Shown piece after piece: positions 1-7,780 of a stretch of DNA of 33,345 nucleotides. The first letter of the stretch is position 1, and each line of letters begins with the position of its first letter. Under the pieces are notes generated by a model. That model worked only from the letters and a program-made list of their open reading frames with translations, was not told the origin of the DNA and did no database searches. Origin of the DNA: Planctomycetota bacterium. Its GTDB lineage: Bacteria; Planctomycetota; GCA-2746535. The position numbers were made by a program, and so were the translations under genes. Location: NCBI GenBank assembly GCA_002746535.1, contig NVWA01000087.1, positions 1 to 33,345 of the forward strand, given 5' to 3'.

Positions 1-1
1 T

Positions 2-232
2 GCATTGGATTCTTTATCTGAAAAAGCGGTACAAGATGCATTACAAAAATTAATGAGTGGAAGAACTACATTTACTGTAGCCCATAGAATCTCAACTATT
101 AAATCAGCGAATTGTATTATGGTCGTTGAAAAAGGAGAAATAATAGCTCAAGGTACACACGATGAACTAATTAGGAGAAATCCTCTTTATAATCAGCTTG
201 CAACACACCAGAACCTCTCAAATGCTTCTTAG
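2..232 (+). CDS. ABC exporter ATPase, C-terminal fragment (MsbA/MDR-like)
   Basis: Only the last 76 residues of the gene are inside the window; it enters from the left edge in frame with base 2. The first visible residues (A-L-D-S-L-S-E) are the D-loop that follows Walker B in ABC ATPases. T-V-A-H-R-I-S-T-I a little further on is the H-loop (switch His) typical of the MsbA/LmrA exporter class. The tail G-E-I-I-A-Q-G-T-H-D-E-L is also standard for this class. The family couples ATP hydrolysis at the inner membrane to export of lipid or drug substrates; the substrate cannot be judged from this piece. It ends 20 bases before the convergent ndk gene. An internal TTG at position 5 is not a real start. 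Confidence 0.9.
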   Translation, partial: ALDSLSEKAVQDALQKLMSGRTTFTVAHRISTIKSANCIMVVEKGEIIAQGTHDELIRRNPLYNQLATHQNLSNAS

Positions 233-252
233 TTAGAAATTAATAAAAAATA

Positions 253-705
253 TTACACCCAACTAGAATCAATTTTATTATATTTAGAGAGTTCCTTTGT
301 GGCAAAAAACCTTTTAACTTCTGCTTTCCCACTTTTCACAGAATCTGAACTATGAACAATATTGAACGAAACAGTTAAAGCATAATCGCCACGAATTGTT
401 CCTAATTCAGCGTCAATGGGATTTGTAGCGCCACAAATTTTTCGACAAGCCATAACAGCGTTTTCACCCTGAACAGCCATTAATACTACAGGCCCACTTG
501 TTATATATTTAATCAATCCATTATAAAAAGGTTTCCCTTTATGTTCACCATAATGATTTTCAGCTAGTTTTTTAGTAACTACTTCAAGCTTCAGACCTAC
601 AAGAGTTAGTCCTCTATTTTCAAACTTACTAATTATATTCCCAATCAAGCCTCTTTGTACACCATCAGGTTTAACAATAATTAAAGTGGTTTCTTTGCTA
701 GCCAT
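253..705 (-). CDS. ndk: nucleoside diphosphate kinase
   Basis: Transfers the gamma phosphate of ATP to nucleoside diphosphates through a phosphohistidine, balancing cytoplasmic NTP pools. The 150 residues cover the whole family length. The N-terminal V-K-P-D-G (Lys12), Y-I-T-S-G-P-V near 67-73, G-A-T-N-P near 92, G-T-I-R-G-D near 102 and N-I-V-H-S-S-D-S with the catalytic His118 are all present. The ATG at 705 follows a GAGGG ribosome site at normal spacing. The gene converges on the ABC exporter fragment. It lies 151 bases downstream of the SprT-like gene, far enough that a promoter of its own is likely. The upstream gap holds a perfect 7-base palindrome, AATTCATGATGAATT (779-793), whose role is unknown. 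Confidence 0.97.
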   Translation of the reverse strand: MASKETTLIIVKPDGVQRGLIGNIISKFENRGLTLVGLKLEVVTKKLAENHYGEHKGKPFYNGLIKYITSGPVVLMAVQGENAVMACRKICGATNPIDAELGTIRGDYALTVSFNIVHSSDSVKSGKAEVKRFFATKELSKYNKIDSSWV

Positions 706-856
706 AAAAATCCCTCAAGATAAAAATCAATGTTAGTAAGCGTGGAATCTTATTTATCAAGATTGGATTAGCAAGAAAAATTCATGATGAATTCGTCATA
801 TGAGATTTCATTAAACGAGACACAATTCAGAAAATGGTTCATAAATAAATTAAGTT

Positions 857-1981
857 TTAATAATGCTTGTGCTCAATTTTTCCGCTTAGATTGGACTTGT
901 TTTTAATTCCAAATGCTAATGTTAAACTTCTTCCCTTTTGTCTGCCGTCACTTAAAACGTCTCCATTCACATTTGAAGAAGACTTTGACGCATGGGTTAC
1001 TCTTGGATTAGCTTTATTAAAATAATCATCCAACTTTTTATCGCCTAACCAAATAAGTCCTCTTTCTTTATTTGAACTCTTTTCAATTTTTAGCTTATCA
1101 CTAAAACCCGATAACAATCCAAGGACAAAACTTTTTTTGCTTCTATTACCCTTAAGCCTATTCAGCCTTTTATATTGTTCCCACAAGTGTATGGATTGAT
1201 TAATTAAAAAATGATAAACATATTCCGCAATCTCAACATTTTCTTTACTTCCAAAAATTTGGAGCCTCGAGCCTTTCACATCTCGTTCTACATCATAGGA
1301 AGGCACCCAAATGACTTCAACAAAAAAATAATCATTCAATATATTAGATATCAGTACTTTTTCATTTGATGTGCGACCACTCATTTCACCTAAAAAACAA
1401 CTTAAATAATCTTGAGACATATCATCGTCTATTAAGGAAATATTATGTTTTAACAAAAGACGGTTGGCCATTACCATAGCTATTTTCGATTCATTCTCGT
1501 TAGCACTTTGTGCCAAAGCAAACATTTTTTTTACTTTCTTAACAATTGATTTATGCTCAGCTATTTCAGAAACATCTTCATTAAATTCACAAGTTGCATA
1601 ACCAGGAATAGATAAAATAAGACAAGCCTTTTGAAAACCTTCTCCATGAGGTTTTTCATTTTGACCACTTAAAATTTCATATGAATATTGATGAGCCATC
1701 TCATGTTTTAAAACATAAATAACTGTTTCCCAAGAATAGTTTTCAAACAAAGAAATATTGATCCCAATAGTTCTACTATTTTCATCCCAATAGCCCCACT
1801 TCCCCGTTCCAGAAAACAAATCGAAGATAGGTTTTTTTAGTTTATCCGAAAAGTACCAAAAATTAAAATTGGACCAATCTTTAAATAATTGCTTTGAAAC
1901 CTTTAATAAAATTTTAGCGTCAAGGTCTTCAATCTGAATTGATATTTTTTTCTTTTCAAATGAATTTTTACCACTAAACAT
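857..1981 (-). CDS. SprT-like metalloprotease fused to DUF2786/DUF7168-type region
   Basis: The N-terminal 140 residues resemble SprT/Spartan zinc proteases. H-E-M-A-H at 93-97 gives the two His ligands and catalytic Glu, and P-H-G-E-G-F at 111-116 supplies the third His (112). Residues about 144-183 (I-V-K-K-V-K-K-M-F-A-L-A-Q ... L-L-L-K-H-N-I-S) fit DUF2786, a short helical domain. About 205-300 (G-S-R-L-Q-I-F-G and the following helix) resembles the domain that usually follows it (DUF7168). The C-terminus from 325 is Ser/Asn/Lys rich and probably disordered. The zinc site looks intact, so protease activity is plausible, but the substrate is unknown. Spartan relatives cut DNA-protein crosslinks; that role here is inference only. 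It lies 59 bases after rimO and may be co-transcribed with it. Confidence 0.8.
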   Translation of the reverse strand: MFSGKNSFEKKKISIQIEDLDAKILLKVSKQLFKDWSNFNFWYFSDKLKKPIFDLFSGTGKWGYWDENSRTIGINISLFENYSWETVIYVLKHEMAHQYSYEILSGQNEKPHGEGFQKACLILSIPGYATCEFNEDVSEIAEHKSIVKKVKKMFALAQSANENESKIAMVMANRLLLKHNISLIDDDMSQDYLSCFLGEMSGRTSNEKVLISNILNDYFFVEVIWVPSYDVERDVKGSRLQIFGSKENVEIAEYVYHFLINQSIHLWEQYKRLNRLKGNRSKKSFVLGLLSGFSDKLKIEKSSNKERGLIWLGDKKLDDYFNKANPRVTHASKSSSNVNGDVLSDGRQKGRSLTLAFGIKNKSNLSGKIEHKHY

Positions 1982-2040
1982 TTATCATCCATTAGCAAAA
2001 TATAATATGAATTATTTTATTGAAATGAGTAATTATAAAT

Positions 2041-3366
2041 TTAGTTTTCAACATGGTCTTTTGACCATATTTCACCATTTTGATAACTCTCGATTAATAC
2101 TTCATGCCATTCACCGACAATAGCAGTTTTACTTTCCAATAGCATAAGATTATCAACTTCAGGGGCTTCTGCCTGAGATCTCACTTCAAAAATATTTTCA
2201 CCAAGATCCGAACGATTTTTATCCACTAGAACTTTTGCGACACTACCTATTCTACTAAGAGACAGTTCATCAGAAATGTTATTTTGAGTATTTTCAAATC
2301 TAGCCAACCTATCATTAATTACTTCCTGATCAATTTGCTCATCAAATAAAGATGCCGGAGTTCCATCTTCAGAAGAAAATCCGAAAGCACCAAGACGATC
2401 AAATTTATAGGTACTTATAAAATTTAACATATCGCTAAAATGCTCTTCCGTTTCACCGGGAAATCCAACAATAACAGTACTTCGCATATGTATGCGAGGA
2501 GATCTCGACCATGCGTGTTCCATAAGCTCTAAGATTTTTTTCTGGGTAGTTGCTCGGCCCATTCTCTTCAACATATATGTATTTGCATGCTGAACAGGCA
2601 TATCAATATAATTTACCATTTTTGGATTTTCAGAAATAAAATCAATTATCTCTTTCGATAAATGACCAGGAAATGCGTACAGCACTCTAACCCAAAAATT
2701 ACCTTCTAATTCACAAATTTGACTTAATAAATTTAAAAATGTTACACCTGAATCATCTTCACCATAGTGAGTAGGATCTTGGCCAATTATAACGAACTCT
2801 TTGACCCCTCGTGTATATTTTCTCTTCACCTCTTCAAGAATATCTTCAACACTTCTATCTTGTAATAATCCTTTCATTGCAGGAATAGCACAAAAAGTAC
2901 AGCCATTAGAACATCCATCAGAAATTTTTAGATAACTCCAGTGCCCTGGTGTTAAGCTTAAAAAATCTTCTATATTTCCGCATACATGATTGGCATCAAC
3001 TTGAAATTCCGATTTGCAATAATCGAGCATTTCATCAAATTGGTCTACTCCAAAAATGGCATCCAATTCTGGAATATTTTCTTTTATTTCTTCTTTATAT
3101 CTTTGAGTCAAACAACCCATCGCAACAACTTTATCAATGCGATTGTCTTTTTTCCACTCACAACATTCAAGAATAGCATCTACGCTTTGCTCTTTAGCTT
3201 CATCAATAAACCCACAAGTATTTAAGATAACAGCATTTGGGTTCTCAGATAAAGGCACTATTTGAAAGCCACCTTTATCAATGCGGTTCATTAACTTTTC
3301 AGAGTCATATGTATTTTTTGAACAACCTAGCGTCCAAAAGGCAATTTTTGTAGGTTCTTTGCTCAT
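2041..3366 (-). CDS. rimO: ribosomal protein S12 methylthiotransferase RimO
   Basis: Radical-SAM enzyme that adds a methylthio group to the conserved Asp of ribosomal protein S12. The UPF0004 domain carries its three cluster cysteines C15 (T-L-G-C-S-K-N), C51 (N-T-C-G-F-I) and C85 (M-G-C-L-T-Q-R). The radical-SAM motif is at C152, C156, C159 (D-G-C-S-N-G-C-T-F-C). The C-terminal TRAM-like region contains R-S-Q-A-E-A-P-E-V-D, close to the R-S-x-x-x-A-P-E-x-D signature that separates RimO from the tRNA enzyme MiaB. Length (441) is normal. The ATG is 3 bases after the stop of the sugar kinase gene, so the three genes look like one transcript. Confidence 0.96.
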   Translation of the reverse strand: MSKEPTKIAFWTLGCSKNTYDSEKLMNRIDKGGFQIVPLSENPNAVILNTCGFIDEAKEQSVDAILECCEWKKDNRIDKVVAMGCLTQRYKEEIKENIPELDAIFGVDQFDEMLDYCKSEFQVDANHVCGNIEDFLSLTPGHWSYLKISDGCSNGCTFCAIPAMKGLLQDRSVEDILEEVKRKYTRGVKEFVIIGQDPTHYGEDDSGVTFLNLLSQICELEGNFWVRVLYAFPGHLSKEIIDFISENPKMVNYIDMPVQHANTYMLKRMGRATTQKKILELMEHAWSRSPRIHMRSTVIVGFPGETEEHFSDMLNFISTYKFDRLGAFGFSSEDGTPASLFDEQIDQEVINDRLARFENTQNNISDELSLSRIGSVAKVLVDKNRSDLGENIFEVRSQAEAPEVDNLMLLESKTAIVGEWHEVLIESYQNGEIWSKDHVEN

Positions 3367-3369
3367 AAT

Positions 3370-4473
3370 TTATAAATATTTTTTGGTTATGACAACCATT
3401 TCGTCAGCTTTTTCTTCCATCGATTTCACTAATTTAAATTGGGATCTCGCCCTATCTAAATTGTGCCCCACATGATGAATTTTAAAATATTTATCACCGT
3501 CAAGATAATCAGTTAAAAATCTAATGCCACATTCAAAAGTAATAATTCTTCCTGATACAGGCAACAATTCTATTTCTTTTTCAACAAGACAGTTTCCCGC
3601 ACCTTTAAGAAAACCTTTAACTAGATTCTCATATCTAATTAAGTTTGCCGTAATCTTAGTCGTATCTTTTTCATCTTCTTCAGCAGTTGATACGGTTGTT
3701 CTGATCAAATCACCAAAATCATATAATGCAGAACCTGGCATAACCGTATCAAGATCAATAACCGCTCTACATTCACCAGTATCATCATCAAGCATGACAT
3801 TATTTATTTTGGTATCATTGTGAGTAATTCGTTCTGGAATTAACCCGTCTTCCATTCCTTTAATTATTTGACCACAAAACTCTTTACGTTGCAAAGCAAA
3901 TTCAATATCTGCTGCGATATCTTTTTTTCTATCATATTTATCATCTTCAATGGCCTTCAATAAGGTCTCAAATCTTTTAACTGTGTGGTGAAAATCTGGA
4001 ATCGTTTCAAATAATCGCTCACCTTTAATATCTACTAAATCTTTTTGAAATTGTCCAAAGGCGAATGCCGCTTGATAAGCTTGGTCATCATGACTTAAAA
4101 CATCATGTGTTGAGGCACCTAGAATAAATACATACATACGCCAAAAAAAGCCCTTATTATCTTTATAAAAACTCTTGTTTTCTAAAGTGGGAATAATTTC
4201 AAGACATTCTTTTGCAAGATCCCCATTTCTTAACTTTACTTTATTTCGCACATGCTCTGTTACCCTAACGATATTTTCCATCAGAGCTTCAGGATTTTTA
4301 AAAATCTCATGATTAATTCGTTGAGTAATATATTTAACTTCATCACCATTATGATTCATAATAGTTAAATAGGTGTCATTAATATGACCCGAACCATATG
4401 GCTCACTACTAATATATTCACCCTCAACAACAAATCTTTTAATTACTTCATTTAAATTATCAACTGATGTCAT
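3370..4473 (-). CDS. APH-family sugar kinase, N-acetylhexosamine 1-kinase-like
   Basis: An aminoglycoside-phosphotransferase-fold kinase. T-H-N-D-T-K-I-N-N-V (217-226) holds the catalytic Asp220 and metal-binding Asn225; V-I-D-L-D-T-V-M-P-G (238-247) supplies the DFG-like Asp240. This N-D-T-K-I-N-N / I-D-L-D pattern is the one found in NahK-type kinases, which phosphorylate the anomeric carbon of N-acetylhexosamines. The upstream neighbour is a nucleotidyltransferase, so the pair could turn a free sugar into sugar-1-phosphate and then an NDP-sugar; the exact sugar is inference. I chose the ATG at 4473 because it overlaps the upstream stop as ATGA with a GGA seven bases ahead. An in-frame ATG at 4485 would add four residues (M-E-E-R). 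Confidence 0.82.
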   Translation of the reverse strand: MTSVDNLNEVIKRFVVEGEYISSEPYGSGHINDTYLTIMNHNGDEVKYITQRINHEIFKNPEALMENIVRVTEHVRNKVKLRNGDLAKECLEIIPTLENKSFYKDNKGFFWRMYVFILGASTHDVLSHDDQAYQAAFAFGQFQKDLVDIKGERLFETIPDFHHTVKRFETLLKAIEDDKYDRKKDIAADIEFALQRKEFCGQIIKGMEDGLIPERITHNDTKINNVMLDDDTGECRAVIDLDTVMPGSALYDFGDLIRTTVSTAEEDEKDTTKITANLIRYENLVKGFLKGAGNCLVEKEIELLPVSGRIITFECGIRFLTDYLDGDKYFKIHHVGHNLDRARSQFKLVKSMEEKADEMVVITKKYL

Positions 4474-5375
4474 TCGCTCTTCCATAAATTAATAGGATAA
4501 TCACCTTGTTTAATTTTTTCACTAATTGAGTTAACTACACTTTCTTTATCTTCTGGATATGTTACACCAAACCATTTCTCTTTACTTTCATAAACTTTTA
4601 CTCGAATTGCTTCTTTTTTAATTGCTTCATCAACAACAAAAGGGATATAAAATTCAGATTTCATTTCTTGCCCTTTTTCTTTTAAAAAGACGACAAATTC
4701 ATCTTCAAGAAATTTAAAAAAATCGGCAAATAACCCCCACATATTCATCGATACTAATTTATCACTAGGAAGCTCTTCGACTTTTTCACCTATAGTCATT
4801 TCTATTTTATTTTCATTTTTCTCAATGTGTGTTCGTTCAATAATATCAATTAAAAATCCATCTCTAACATCACAAACACCCCTAGCAACAGCACCAAATT
4901 CACTTAAAGTATTGCAAAGCAAATAAGCAGGAATCCCATATACGCAATCTTCTTGATTAAAATTTTTAAAATGATCCGCCATTAATTGGAAAGAGCTAAA
5001 ACCATAAAAGTCATCTGCATTTAAAACAACAAATGGTCCATTACAAACTTCTTTAGCCATCAATAAAGCATGACCAGTACCCCAAGGTTTACTACGACCT
5101 TCTGGAACTGAAAAACCCTCTGGTATTAAATCAAGTTCTTGGAACGTATAAGAAACTTCAATTTTTCCTTTATAGCGTGAACCAACTTTATCATGGAACT
5201 CTTCTTCTATATCTTTTCGAATTATAAAGACTACTTTATCAAAGCCTGCTTTGATGGCATCGTAAATAGAATAATCTAAAATAAACTCACCTGAAGGACC
5301 AACAGGGTCAATTTGTTTAAGCCCACCATATCTGGAGCCCATACCTGCAGCTAAAACAACTAAAGTTGGATTCAA
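4470..5375 (-). CDS. NDP-sugar pyrophosphorylase-like nucleotidyltransferase
   Basis: A GT-A-fold nucleotidyltransferase that joins a sugar-1-phosphate to an NTP. The N-terminal L-A-A-G-M-G-S-R-Y-G-G-L-K-Q (8-21) is the nucleotide-binding loop with its Lys. P-W-G-T-G-H-A (97-103) and L-N-A-D-D-F-Y-G (118-125) are the base/sugar contact and metal-binding Asp regions. Length is 301, normal for stand-alone family members. It is followed with a 4-base overlap by a NahK-like kinase, suggesting a two-step sugar activation module. The start is TTG at 5375: an AGGA ribosome site lies 8 bases upstream and an in-frame stop blocks any start further upstream. The transcript probably starts about 40 bases ahead (promoter 5423-5451). 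Confidence 0.85.
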   Translation of the reverse strand: MNPTLVVLAAGMGSRYGGLKQIDPVGPSGEFILDYSIYDAIKAGFDKVVFIIRKDIEEEFHDKVGSRYKGKIEVSYTFQELDLIPEGFSVPEGRSKPWGTGHALLMAKEVCNGPFVVLNADDFYGFSSFQLMADHFKNFNQEDCVYGIPAYLLCNTLSEFGAVARGVCDVRDGFLIDIIERTHIEKNENKIEMTIGEKVEELPSDKLVSMNMWGLFADFFKFLEDEFVVFLKEKGQEMKSEFYIPFVVDEAIKKEAIRVKVYESKEKWFGVTYPEDKESVVNSISEKIKQGDYPINLWKSE

Positions 5376-5422
5376 ATTATATTCCTAAATTCAGGGTCTG
5401 TATCTCGTCAAAATGGCGCGAC

Positions 5423-5451
5423 ATTATACCACCCTTTTTACAGATAAAATC
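5423..5451 (-). promoter_or_regulatory. sigma70-type promoter for the nucleotidyltransferase-kinase-rimO operon
   Basis: On the minus strand a perfect TATAAT (5423-5428) is preceded by TGG, giving an extended -10 element. The -35 region 17 bases upstream (GATTTT, 5446-5451) is weak, as often seen with extended -10 promoters. Transcription would begin near 5416, giving a leader of about 40 bases before the TTG start. Confidence 0.55.
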
Positions 5452-5608
5452 TAATTTTTCTATCTCAGGAATCTCTGATTTCGCCTCTGATTGACATATT
5501 GAAATATCTAATTTAGCACATTTTAATATTGAGATATAATAGAATACAGATTGAATTTAATAGCGATGAAAAGGATTATTGAATTCTGTAGTTAGATTGA
5601 AATAAAAA

Positions 5609-6433
5609 CTAACGCTGACAAAGTTCTTTCAAAAAATCAACCGCTTGTCTACTTCTGCTAGTATCGCCAGTTTTCTCATAAGCTATTGAGATATTCTTCA
5701 AAACTCTACTTACAATTACGTTTGTATTTGCTTTAAATCTCATCGAATTCGCTTTGACTGATCCACTGGAATGTACATTTATGAAAGAATCTTCGCTAAT
5801 AATTTCGCCTTCATTATAACAGTCAATTACATAACTTTTATTTTTCCACATTCCTGAAGCAACAAAATGACCTGGAACATTTAATCCATGTATTTCCACA
5901 CCAACTCGATAACCCACTAACATAAGTATAATTGCAAGTGTTACCGGTAATCCTTTTTGCTCAGTTAAGGCATAACCCAAATCACTATTTTGAGGATTAT
6001 AATAATCTTCCGATACTCCTTTCATTCGATCAGACTGAAAGAGATAATGAGCAAGTTCAAATAAATTAACATCATTACATTCAGATAAGAAATCGTCTGA
6101 GATGTGAGATAAAATAATTGAGATATCATATTTTTTTTGAAAACCATTTTGATATTCAGATAAAAAGATCATGGCTTTTTCTAGTTGTTGATATTCGCAT
6201 TTTTCATTTAACCAGCCCAACCAAATTTTTTGCTGATCACTAGGTGTATAACCTGCTAATAAATCTTGAATTTTTTGCCTTACAAGACTATCTGGCGGGC
6301 TAACCATTTGATCCAGAACACAACTCAAATCAGAACCATAAGAAGACAATTCTTTTAAAACAGCATCCCTAATTGCCGGAGATGAATCATCAAGTAATTC
6401 AATAACATAAGGTAATTGTTCAATGTTTGACAT
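5609..6433 (-). CDS. HEAT-repeat/SirB1-like transglutaminase-fold protein
   Basis: Residues about 1-75 form HEAT-like helical pairs (L-P-Y-V-I-E-L-L-D-D-S-S-P-A-I-R). The rest matches the SirB1/Transglut_core2 family: G-L-P-V-T-L-A-I-I-L (161-170), G-L-N-V-P-G-H-F-V-A (183-192), Y-V-I-D-C-Y-N-E-G (201-209) and the C-terminal V-L-K-N-I-S-I-A-Y-E-K-T-G-D typical of the TPR-like tail. The family has a transglutaminase fold but its biochemical role is poorly defined; no catalytic claim is made. It is transcribed alone, divergent from the Gfo/Idh gene. No clear ribosome site precedes the ATG at 6433. Confidence 0.72.
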   Translation of the reverse strand: MSNIEQLPYVIELLDDSSPAIRDAVLKELSSYGSDLSCVLDQMVSPPDSLVRQKIQDLLAGYTPSDQQKIWLGWLNEKCEYQQLEKAMIFLSEYQNGFQKKYDISIILSHISDDFLSECNDVNLFELAHYLFQSDRMKGVSEDYYNPQNSDLGYALTEQKGLPVTLAIILMLVGYRVGVEIHGLNVPGHFVASGMWKNKSYVIDCYNEGEIISEDSFINVHSSGSVKANSMRFKANTNVIVSRVLKNISIAYEKTGDTSRSRQAVDFLKELCQR

Positions 6434-6548
6434 TTAAAACTTTTTAAGTATTTACGTTTATTCTTCAAATATATTATGGCACAAGATATCATATTTATTA
6501 AGAAACTTCATAAAATTAAACCAAATATATTATAATCTTTTAATTTTC

Positions 6549-6592
6549 GCAGATTCTTCTTGTGTTTAGAAATCATTTATTAATGAATCTGC
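6549..6592. repeat. 8-base inverted repeat upstream of the oxidoreductase gene
   Basis: GCAGATTC (6549-6556) and its exact complement GAATCTGC (6585-6592) enclose 28 bases. Inside, TCATT-TATT-AATGA (6573-6586) can form a smaller competing hairpin that shares bases with the right arm. It sits 79 bases before the start of the Gfo/Idh gene and in the divergent intergenic region, so it could be a leader structure or operator. Confidence 0.4.
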
Positions 6593-6670
6593 ACTATATC
6601 CCAACTACCAAAATAAAAAAATTACATTAGAATACTCGAAATATAAAAATGAATTATAAAGGGTAAGGTT

Positions 6671-7684
6671 ATGTCAAAAATAAAGATAGGATTTATAGGT
6701 GCTGGAGGAATCGTAAAGAATAGGCATATTCCAGGATTCCAAAAAATTGAGGATGTAGAGTTTTTCGGTATTTGCAATAGAAGCACAGAATCTAGCCAAC
6801 TTATTGCAGATGAGTTTAATATTCAAAAAGTTTTCAACACTCCAGATGACTTAATTAATGATCCCAATATAGACCTTGTCGTCATAGGTACTTGGCCATA
6901 TAAACATTGCGAATACACTATTAAATCCTTAGATGCCAAGAAACATGTTTTCGTGCAAGCAAGAATGTGTATGGATTTAAATGAAGCACAATCAATGGTC
7001 GCAAAAGCACAAGAACATTCGGAATTAACGACAATGATTTGCCCTTCTCCATTTGCATTCTCAGCGGATATGTTACTACGAAAATTAATGAATGAAAGCT
7101 TCGTCGGTGACCTTATTTCGGTAAATTACATTAGCCATGCAAAATATTCTCCAGACGCAAAAATTAATTGGAGACATAAACATGAGTTCTCTGGTCTAAA
7201 TATTATGGGCATGGGTATCTACTACGAAACGATTTCAAGATGGATTGGCCACCCAGAAACAGTATTTGCCGTAAAAAACACCTCTGTAAAAGAACGAGAC
7301 AATGATCAAGATCAAGCTGAACAAGTAGACGTTGAAGACGGAGTGATCATCACAGGATTATTAAAAAAAGGAGGCTTTTATAATTATCAATTTTCTTCAA
7401 GTCATCACGCCAACGATGATCAAATTAGAATTTGTGGCACAGAAGGAACCATTGTTTTCAATTTCAATAATGATAGTCTCGAAGCAGGTAAAAAAGGAGA
7501 AGATTTGAAACAATTGCAGACTCCTACAGATTTGCAAAAAACATGGCAGGTTGAAGAAGAACTAATTGATTCCATCAAAACAGGTAAACAATATGAAAGT
7601 AGTTTTGAGGAAGGGTTAAAATACATGACTTTTACACAAGCAGTTCACGATTCGTTTAAAGAACAAAAGTGTATAAAAATTTAA
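6671..7684 (+). CDS. Gfo/Idh/MocA-family oxidoreductase with altered catalytic motif
   Basis: An NAD(P)-dependent sugar-dehydrogenase-like protein. The Rossmann start G-F-I-G-A-G-G-I (7-14) and the C-terminal beta-sheet domain are clear, and length (337) is normal. The usual E-K-P motif, whose Lys is catalytic, is replaced by Q-A-R (96-98, in V-F-V-Q-A-R-M-C-M-D). Y-I-S-H-A-K-Y and the helix with E-T-I-S-R-W-I-G-H-P still follow at the usual places. The protein may therefore belong to a divergent subgroup with another chemistry; the substrate is unknown. A purine-rich GGGTAAGG lies just before the ATG. The gene stands alone and converges on rho, with a stem-loop between them. Confidence 0.85.
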   Translation: MSKIKIGFIGAGGIVKNRHIPGFQKIEDVEFFGICNRSTESSQLIADEFNIQKVFNTPDDLINDPNIDLVVIGTWPYKHCEYTIKSLDAKKHVFVQARMCMDLNEAQSMVAKAQEHSELTTMICPSPFAFSADMLLRKLMNESFVGDLISVNYISHAKYSPDAKINWRHKHEFSGLNIMGMGIYYETISRWIGHPETVFAVKNTSVKERDNDQDQAEQVDVEDGVIITGLLKKGGFYNYQFSSSHHANDDQIRICGTEGTIVFNFNNDSLEAGKKGEDLKQLQTPTDLQKTWQVEEELIDSIKTGKQYESSFEEGLKYMTFTQAVHDSFKEQKCIKI

Positions 7685-7726
7685 ATATATATTTTATATT
7701 CAATGCCTGAAAAAAATCGAATCAAC

Positions 7727-7746
7727 TTTGGCAATGAATTGCCAAA
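7727..7746. terminator. stem-loop between convergent genes, possible bidirectional terminator
   Basis: TTTGGCAA (7727-7734) and TTGCCAAA (7739-7746) form a perfect 8-base stem with a 4-base TGAA loop, between the stops of the oxidoreductase and rho. Neither side has a continuous T tract right after the stem: the minus strand has a T run 13 bases on, the plus strand is only AT rich. It fits a weak or Rho-assisted terminator. Confidence 0.5.
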
Positions 7747-7780
7747 ATTAAAATAATTTAATCAAAAATAAAAAATTACT

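Noticed and set aside
3524..3823. Plus-strand 99-codon frame opposite the sugar kinase
   Set aside because: Antisense to the kinase catalytic motifs, Ser/Val rich, no similarity.
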